Shown here piece by piece: positions 56,674 through 64,000 of a stretch of 64,000 nucleotides of DNA. The stretch covers positions 4,350,558 through 4,414,557 of the forward strand of contig JAKCOZ010000040.1 in assembly GCA_022605955.1 (NCBI GenBank), in the 5' to 3' direction. A program made the translations under genes and the position numbers. Source of the stretch: Rallus limicola. Its lineage: Eukaryota; Chordata; Aves; Gruiformes; Rallidae. The notes under the pieces are model-generated. The model made no database searches, was not told where the DNA came from, and saw only the letters and a list, made by a program, of their open reading frames with translations. Each line of letters starts with the position of its first letter. Within the stretch, counting starts at the first letter, position 1.

Positions 56674-59600
56674 TAAGCAAACGCTCTGAGAAAGCAGTTT
56701 TTGTCTCATACTGTTCCCTGAACAGGTACGAGGTTGCCCACGGATGCGTCTTACTTGACTCTGGCCTGTCTGTAGAGTAGATCTACTCTCTTAGATCTTT
56801 ATGTTGTTCATGGAAAGGCAGAAGCACCCCCTGGGCACACAGCTGGCCCTGGAGACGTAGCAGTTGTCTTCAGAACGAGATGGGCTGTTCCTCTGAAGGC
56901 CCCACGGTAACTGTCTCCGGTGCAGGCAGCACCAGGGTGGCCATATCTGGGCACACTGCTCCTGCCAGCTCCTCCTGAAGAGGGAGAATCGTCCTCCCTC
57001 TTTCCAAAAGTACCACATCCACGTGAAGTGAAGGATGAGGAGTTGGAGAACAAACAGTGTGAATGTGTCTTTTGGAGCTGGCTTCTTTCTGTGAAGCTGT
57101 GTTCCTCATACTCCTTTCTGAAAGGAAAATAAGGAACAGAATCAGGCTTTAGCAATTTTGGACTGTAAATGCATCCATAATCTGTCTTGATAGCAGTTGA
57201 GCCCCTGGCTTAGCTCACAGGGAACAGAATTTAATCACAGTTAGATTTCTGGTCTCTAAACCCAGTGGTCACTATCAACAACATTATCTTTCTTTCTGCC
57301 GCAGAGTGTAAACAGATGCTTTGACTGGGGTTCAGCAGTTTATCCCCACAAGCTTTGCGCCATTCACCCTGTTTCTTACAATGTGATTACACAAATCAGG
57401 GCAGCCTTTGGATTTGAAGCTGTGTCAGTGCCTCTCCCAGACCCTGTGGTCCATGTGAAGGAAAGATGATGGTATCTGCTAGACCTGAGCAACTGAAAGC
57501 CCAGTTACTGTTACCAGTGTCAGAGGAATTTACCACTTTCCACCCGGTGTAAACAGGCTGTGGGAGGGAAATCCTGTACAGCTCCTCCCAACAGCATCTT
57601 CTCTGCTGTTAGTAGGTTCTGCACATCAGTCCCACGGAGCAAACCCTTTGTAAAGCATCTCTCAGCAGCAGGTGGCTTTGTATCCATCAGTGTTTGGTCA
57701 GTTAATGCCCTTCTTTGGGGTCCTTCCTTAAGTGCTTGTCACACCCTGTTTGCAATGCCTGCGCAGCGCTTATGCCTGTGGAGCTGAGAGCTTGCTCCCT
57801 CCCAGTCGCTCCCACCCAGCACTACTGGGTGTAGCTGTCCTGGCTGTAAGAGAGCTTGTCATCAGCTGGGTGAGGGGAGGGCAGCCAGCATGGCTGGCAA
57901 TTAGTGCTAATCACACAGCACTTGGCATAACGAACCATAATGAGAGCAGTTCGGAAAAATCATCGATTTCCTTTGTTAGCACCAACATGAAATCAAGGTG
58001 TGAGACACCAGCGTGCCAGGTGCTGTGTGCGGTAGCACCCTGGGGTGACATGGGGGTCCAGAAATCCTCCTCTTCATCCTCACAGCGGTGGGTAAGGGTG
58101 CTCTCAGAGTACCAAATTCAGAAGGAAGTGCAAACCTGCTGCATTTTAGGTGGTTTTGCACCAAAACCAGCCGCCTGTGATCTCAGCACTGTATCAGCCC
58201 ACACTGGTTCGACAGGTCGCCAGCGATGCCTCTGCTCAGCAGTCAGGTTTGGTGCCACCTTTCCTGAAGGTCAGGAACACATCCCACTGCCCTTGGGACT
58301 CTCCAGGAGACCTTCAGGCACCGCTTTTTGTCCTGTATGCAGCTTTTCATGTGATAAATTAATGGTGACTTCAGAGTGCACAGGACCACTCGTGCTGCTG
58401 GGGAATCCCTGCAGAGTGAACCCGATTGCTCCTTGCTGCTGGTGAAAAAGGAGTTACAGTGTGCATAACTGTGCGCTGAGTGTGAGTCCATATGTACTGG
58501 AGGACTAATAAATACCTCTAATGCATAATGCACACCAATTCCATTACGCTGTGATGGTAGCTAATGAAAGAGGATATGATTCTGTGATGAACAGAGACCA
58601 CCCCCAGAGACTCAGCTATTGCACTGCTCAAAATCCACCCGTCCAGCTCTCGGGTAAGAGCTGATGCTGTGATGCTGAGCTCAGAAACCCTTAGCAATAA
58701 TTAAGACAAGTAATGATTTTTCACTTTATCAAAGAAGCACAGCTTGCTACTTCTGGGTCATAGGAGTAGCCTACAAAAACTTCCCTGTGTTTGGTTTGCT
58801 GGCAGCAAGTTGGATTTCCTTTGGCTCACTTGGGAATTGAGAAGATGTGGCAACTGTGTGGTTGCTCCCGAAGCTCAGTGTCCAGCGTGGCCGAAATGTG
58901 CTGCTAACATGAAGCCTCTTGAGTTTCCCATATTGACACGCAGAGTCAGGCTGCTGAGGCTGATCTGTTTTCCCCAGGAGAAGAGCTCTGAGGTGAAATG
59001 CGGTTTGGTGAAGCTGCTTTTAATTGACTTTCCCCGACAGAATGTCCAGATGGGAAGACATTACAAAGGAAATTGGGACCATGGGTGTCGTGTCCGTGGC
59101 ACTACACCTGGAGTAATGTTCCTCATCGCATTCACATGAGTGAGTCCCTGTGTTCTTGAAGCACAGAAGACAGGTGAGAGGAAGAACAGTGTCCAGACAT
59201 CACTGTCATTTCCTACACTTCTAACATGAACAGCAGTCTTCATCCTCCAGGTCATTGTGTTAGCCTGCTGGGATGCTAACCCTCTTCTTAGAGCACCCAC
59301 CAAGTGGGGAAGGCCATGTAAATCTTCACCTGTGGCTTGGATTCACCTCACCTGATTTCAGATGGTTGCAATCCACAGATCTTTCCTCAGGCAGTCGCTC
59401 TGAGCTCCTGGGATACTTGAAGCAATGGATCCCTCCTGTTTCAGCTGCTGGATGAGCTGAATCCTTTACCCAGTCCCTGCTGCTGCCTGAGAAAACTCCA
59501 GGGTGACATGCTGCTCCTGGGGAGGTAACCTGCACTGGGCTGGAACACAGTGAAGATGGGATGCTGCAGAGGTGGTGCCTTTGATATAGGCTCACTCCTG

Positions 59601-60640
59601 TTTGCTGGGCTCCAAGTGCAGCCAAGGTGTTTCTCCCAGGTGGAGCTGCCGTGCTGGTAGGCAGAGCTGGGCTTTACCAAGGCCAGAGGGAGCACAGAGG
59701 ATGTCCTGTCTGCAGAAACTGAACTGTTCCATAAGGCCACAGAGGCTCTGTTCTGCTTCTGGCTCTTGCAGAGACAAGGGGGTAACTGCATTAACTCTGC
59801 TCTGCCGTACAATGGAACAGCTGCTCATGTTTTTCCTTCCATAACACAGCAGCAAGGACAGCAGCTGTAGGTGGGATGATGGAGGGGTCTCCTGGCAGAG
59901 GACTTGGAGGATTATCCTGCCACATACAGAACCTTTTCACTGTGTGGAGATGCAGATCTGTTCCTGTGGATGCTACAGATGTGGTGTTGGTCTGAAACCC
60001 TGTACATCAGTGGCCAGGCCTCCAGAAAAGGTGATTGTTGGACCATGGAGAGAGACCTGGCAGACATTTGGCATCTCTTAAAATCAGGTGTTGGAGCTTT
60101 GCTCAGCAGTGGCACTGCAGGCTGACCTGGCTTTGAAACCCAAGTGTGGAAATACTGCCTGAGGAATCCACATTTCTCCATCAATGTTCTCTTCAGAGCT
60201 CCTTTATCAGGCAGCTCCTGCTAATTGAATTTATGAGATGGTATGTAATAATTTGGGATAACATAAAAAAAATACTCAGGGAGAAGCACTGGTGGGTCTG
60301 TCATCGAGGTTGAAGGTATCTCCTCATTTCTTCCCTCCTCTTCTACCAACACAAACAAGATCTGTCCCCAAACCCCCCATAGAGGCACCCTGTGCGGCTT
60401 AGCATGCAGCAGCATGCAAACCCAGGGGTGCATCCCTGATCCAGCATGCTGAGTTGCCATGGTTCCGAGCAGAGCTGTCCTTTAACACGACGCTGCGGTG
60501 GTATTTTGCCTTTTCCTCTCAGGAGACATGCTGCCTGGGGAGACTTTTCCAATGCAAAATTCATGGTTTTATACATTACCCAGCAAAATGATAGTGCTTA
60601 CATTAGAAAAAGGGAAGGTCTTGGGGTTTATATTCCATTT

Positions 60641-60711
60641 TGATGGTTGGGGCGGTTGGACTCGATGGTCTTAAAGGGCTTTTTCCAACCTTGTGGTTCT
60701 GGGATTCTGTA
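60641..60711 (+). repeat. CR1 LINE, very short 3' end
   Basis: Sense CR1 terminus: 'GATGGTTGGGGCGGTTGGAC', 'TCGATGGTCTTAAAGGGC', 'TTTTTCCAACCTTGTGG' and a TTCTGGGATTCTG tail. Confidence 0.9.
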
Positions 60712-61870
60712 GCAATCCTCAGTCGAAAGACAATTAATTTAGAAAGTTTGGAGGAAAGGAAGTTGGTGAAGGAGATATTTATAAAAATTCTGGGATAAAA
60801 ATAAGAGCTTTAAAGGGTGGGGGTTGTACTTACGTTATACATCAGCTTCTTAAAAATTATCCCTGGTGAGCTCCTCCATACATAGCTCACGTTGTCACTA
60901 CAGTAGATGGATTAGTTGACTCTCTTCTTTTATGTTACAAGGTTCTGAAAAGCTCTGTAAATGCACTCTGCTTTCTTGCTGGCTGCAGTTGATGGAGTGT
61001 TCCCCAAAACTCGGGCTCTGGCTCAAGTGTTTTCTCTGTGTTCGTGTGGGATGGATTTTACTCAGAAAAGCAAAGGTCCTGCTGGAATGTGAGGGGAGGC
61101 AAAATAATGGGATTGGGATTTATTTTAATCCCTCATCTACTTGGCGCAGAAAATGACAAAGCAAGCAGTGCCCACTGGCACCTTGTGAGGACAGAGATGG
61201 AATAATCAGGTTGTCACCGGCGGTCGGCAGCCGGTGCCAGCCCGGCTCTGAGGCACAGCAGGAGCTGAGACGCCTCCAGTATTATTTTGTGTTGCTTTAC
61301 CATGGGAATTGCCTCTTAACCTGTTCTTCATGGCTTCTGAGTGGCGGTCGTTCAGCTCTGCAGCTCACGCTGGGCTGTCCCCACCAGGGACACGCTGTAG
61401 TTTCCAGCTTGGGCTGGATGCCACATGTCACCCAAGTACATGAGGGCTGGTTTGTTTTTCCTTGCCCAGCCTGCTGTCCGGTTGTCTGCACTTGAGCAAG
61501 GCCTGTGCTGAGTTAGTGTAATTAATTACCAAATCATCATGGTACCTGGTCATTTAAAGATCATATCCTCAGCTCTGATTTTGGCAGGAGCACGGGAGAA
61601 GCGGTGATTTAGCTGTGATTTGAGGCAGGGCTTCATCTGCACGCAGAGCCTAAGAACAACAGTACAGTGCTTCTTGCTCTTTTAATTTACTCCTCAAGCA
61701 GACCACAGCGAGTGCCAGATTTTCCAGTCATGAAGCTGAATCCATCATAACGTCCTCTGGTTAACTGGAGGGGCAAACGCAATCTGCTCGCCCAGCGCCA
61801 GAGCGAGTGCTGACTGAGAGAATACAACTTCCAGGCTTCCTGGATGACTGGCAGAGTGAAGTTTTCTGAT

Positions 61871-62178
61871 TCACAGCATCGCAGAATCACATGGTTGGAA
61901 AGGACCTTTAAGATCGAGTCCAACTGTCCCTGTCCTGTGCTGACCCAAATCCCTGAGCACCTCATCTCCCTGTTTGTTAAACACACCCAGGGGGGTGAAT
62001 CAGCCCCTCCCTGGGCAGCCTGTGCCACAGCCCCACAACTCTGCCAGGGAAGAACTTTTCCCTCCCAGATGAGCTGACCCTGCCCTGGGGCATCTTGAGC
62101 CCATTGCCTCTTGTCCCATCTCCTGTCCCCTGGCTGAAGAGACCAGCGCCCACCTCTCTGCACCCTCCTGTCAGGGCA
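61871..62178 (-). repeat. CR1 LINE 3' region (different subfamily)
   Basis: Antisense: 'TCACAGCATCGCAGAATCAC', 'GGTTGGAAAGGACCTTTAAG', 'ATCGAGTCCAACTGTCCCTG', 'GGGCAGCCTGTGCCACAGCC', 'AGGGAAGAACTTTTCCCTCC', 'CATTGCCTCTTGTCCC'. The AAAGGACCTTTAAGATC form marks a subfamily unlike the GGGACC type elsewhere. Confidence 0.93.
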
Positions 62179-62420
62179 GTGGAGGTGTTTTATGAAAGCA
62201 TCCACGTCACCAGCATCTCCAGGTGTTTGCTCATGCAGAAATAGAGAGCATAAGGAGAAATTATTGAGGCCATTGGTTGGGGAGTGGTCACAGGGTGTCT
62301 CTGAGCATCAGAAACCAGTGCCTGTGTTGTTTGGGGTTCGGGACACAGAAGGGAAGGAAACTTGAGCTCACATGCCTGGCGCGGGTGCTTTGCTGTAGTT
62401 TTTCCCTCTGACACGTGGGG

Positions 62421-62438
62421 CTGCAGCTGCAGCTGCAG
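62421..62438 (+). repeat. (CTGCAG)3 short hexamer array
   Basis: Three perfect CTGCAG units. Each unit is palindromic, so the whole tract can fold on itself. It lies about 240 bp beyond the nearest CR1. Confidence 0.85.
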
Positions 62439-64000
62439 CATTGGTTGGAAGAGGAGAAATGGGTGACAGATGATAAATCATGACAGATGAGATGGAGAGC
62501 AGATGTGATCGCTGCCACCATAAAGGACATGAGCAGAGCAGCTTGTTTTAACTGGCTCATTAGATGTGCAGCCAAAGCAATGGGATGCAGAGGGGGGTGT
62601 GATATATTTAGTGTCTCAAGTTACCATCCTCATAAAAGTCTTTTCTTGTGGACTGTAAACTTGTGTGCAGTACCATTCTCACATCTGACTGGAAGAAAAG
62701 AGCCAGTTCTGTGACTCTGAGCCACTGAGAAGTGAAGTTAATCTGAGGCATTAGCAGTGCTGTCTGAAGAAATAAATGTTGCTTAATTTCTTCCTGTTCT
62801 CATTCCTCAAACCCACTCATTGACCAGAGGCAGTTCAGGACAGAGCAGTCCTGACTTGGTTCCATCTTCCTTCTTACGTGGTCATTTACTCCTGATGGAA
62901 GCAGTGGTAAAGCACTTCCAAAGCACATTCCCCATCCTTCTGCAACCCTGCGTATTTTATAAACTACGTCAGGTGTAATGAGAGCAGGAAGGATATCAAG
63001 TCTGTGTGTTAACTGCAGTGACTGGAGAGCTCACTGAAAGGGCTTGTTACTCACCCACCCAAGGTATGTATGAACTGTGCCAGCCGTCTTTTCACGCTGC
63101 TCTTGGGCAGCGCTGCTTTTCTCTGAGTATAAAGTAATCTGTTCCTGGCAACTGGCAGAGTTTCTGAACGCAGGCAAGGGAATTGCATCTTTACTCTCTG
63201 GATCTGGTTTTTTAAACCTCAATAAGTCAGGGCCTGTAAGTGTTTGGAAACACTTTTTTCTCTCCTTTATCCTGAATGTTTTAAATCACCATGAGTATCT
63301 TTTGTTACCTTAGATCTGAAGGGTGCCATCGGGGTAGTCTGGTTTTCCTCTCGGCAGTTCCCAGCGCCTGAATCCAGTTGTTTCATGTAGCGTAGAGGTT
63401 CTCCGGGATCAGCTCCCAACACAGACACAGCTCTGTTATCCTGGATAAACTGCTAAACTCTTTCTCTCTGATAGCCAAGGATGTAATGTGAGGCATGCAC
63501 TCCCCATCCTTGATAAAATACGGGTGCGGCACGGTCAGGAATTGTTAACAGATGACCTTGAGAAATAAGAATGAGACTGGGATGGCAAGTGGATCTGCAG
63601 CGTAGTTTCAGTTTCAGCTGGGCTGCATCAGTGAGGTCATTGCCATTTCATCCACCAAAGTGACTTGAATAAACTTCCTGCCTGAACCATACAGCCATGG
63701 ATGCTGTTAATACCACATCAGAGGGGTAAGGAGCTTTCCAGCTCACTCAAAATTAGGAGTCATTAAGCACAAATGCTCTAAAACATCTCTCAACGCTGCA
63801 GATCTTGTTAATCGCTGTTTGTTCCTCTCCTGGCTGCATCTCCTGCACGCTCCATCAGCATCCTGTCTGCCTGCCTGGGGCTGAGGATGTAGGGCAAGAC
63901 AGCGCTGGCTGCATTTGGAGCTTGTGTTTCTTGAGCACGTCCCTCTAGACATGAGTGGGACTGTAGCTGTGCAGATGATACTGGTTTTACTGGTGTTCAG

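Noticed and set aside
57732..58445. A 237-codon open frame as a real intronic gene
   Set aside because: No recognisable domain, Cys/Ser-rich random-looking composition, no promoter or splice context, and it lies in an intron of TANC2. Kept only as a low-interest finding.

Overview
The window is vertebrate nuclear DNA, almost certainly avian. It holds one split protein-coding gene on the + strand, set in long introns littered with short 3' pieces of CR1 LINEs, the dominant interspersed repeat of birds. The CR1 signatures seen are the 'GGTTGGAAGGGACC' type motif, 'CTGGAACAGGCTGCCCAG', and tails of the ATTCTGTGATTC type. I see no bacterial, plasmid, phage or CRISPR features.

The gene is TANC2 (tetratricopeptide repeat, ankyrin repeat and coiled-coil containing 2), a postsynaptic scaffold protein. 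Ten consecutive internal coding exons are present at 11341-11451, 23381-23529, 29527-29713, 33290-33553, 33730-33855, 36620-36901, 39514-39647, 50945-51176, 53982-54148 and 56065-56672. All have AG/GT borders, and every exon-exon junction keeps the reading frame (phases 1-1, 1-0, 0-1, 1-1, 1-1, 1-1, 1-0, 0-1, 1-0, 0-2). Together they are 2260 bp, or 752 complete codons. The first five encode part of the low-complexity, Ser/Pro-rich N-terminal half. The last five encode a STAND/NACHT-like P-loop NTPase module: Walker A in exon 6, a disordered insert in exon 7, the helical strand-rich segment in exon 8, Walker B and the sensor-like strand in exon 9, and the lid plus winged-helix region in exon 10. 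The start codon, the ankyrin and TPR repeats and the C-terminus lie outside the window.

Layout: 1-11340 is upstream intron; 11.3-36.9 kb holds exons 1-6 separated by introns from 176 bp to about 12 kb; 36.9-56.7 kb holds the remaining NTPase exons, with one 11.3-kb intron; 56673-64000 is downstream intron. I count about 23 CR1 fragments (roughly 5 kb), in both orientations and nearly evenly split. They include one clear nested insertion (25.5-26.1 kb), one probable nested pair (8.8-9.1 kb), one tandem pair (41.4-41.9 kb), and one fragment that preserves the reverse-transcriptase FADD box and carries a (TGGA)16 expansion (34.0-34.3 kb).

Other structures are a short interstitial telomeric (TTAGGG) tract at 44.57-44.62 kb, a perfect 29-bp tandem duplication with an internal hairpin at 43.12-43.18 kb, a (CTTT)5 microsatellite acting as the polypyrimidine tract of exon 10, and several A/T-rich non-repeat blocks that could be conserved regulatory elements. 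I found no undescribed multi-gene system. The most interesting points concern exon design of the NTPase module and repeat-driven structures next to splice sites.
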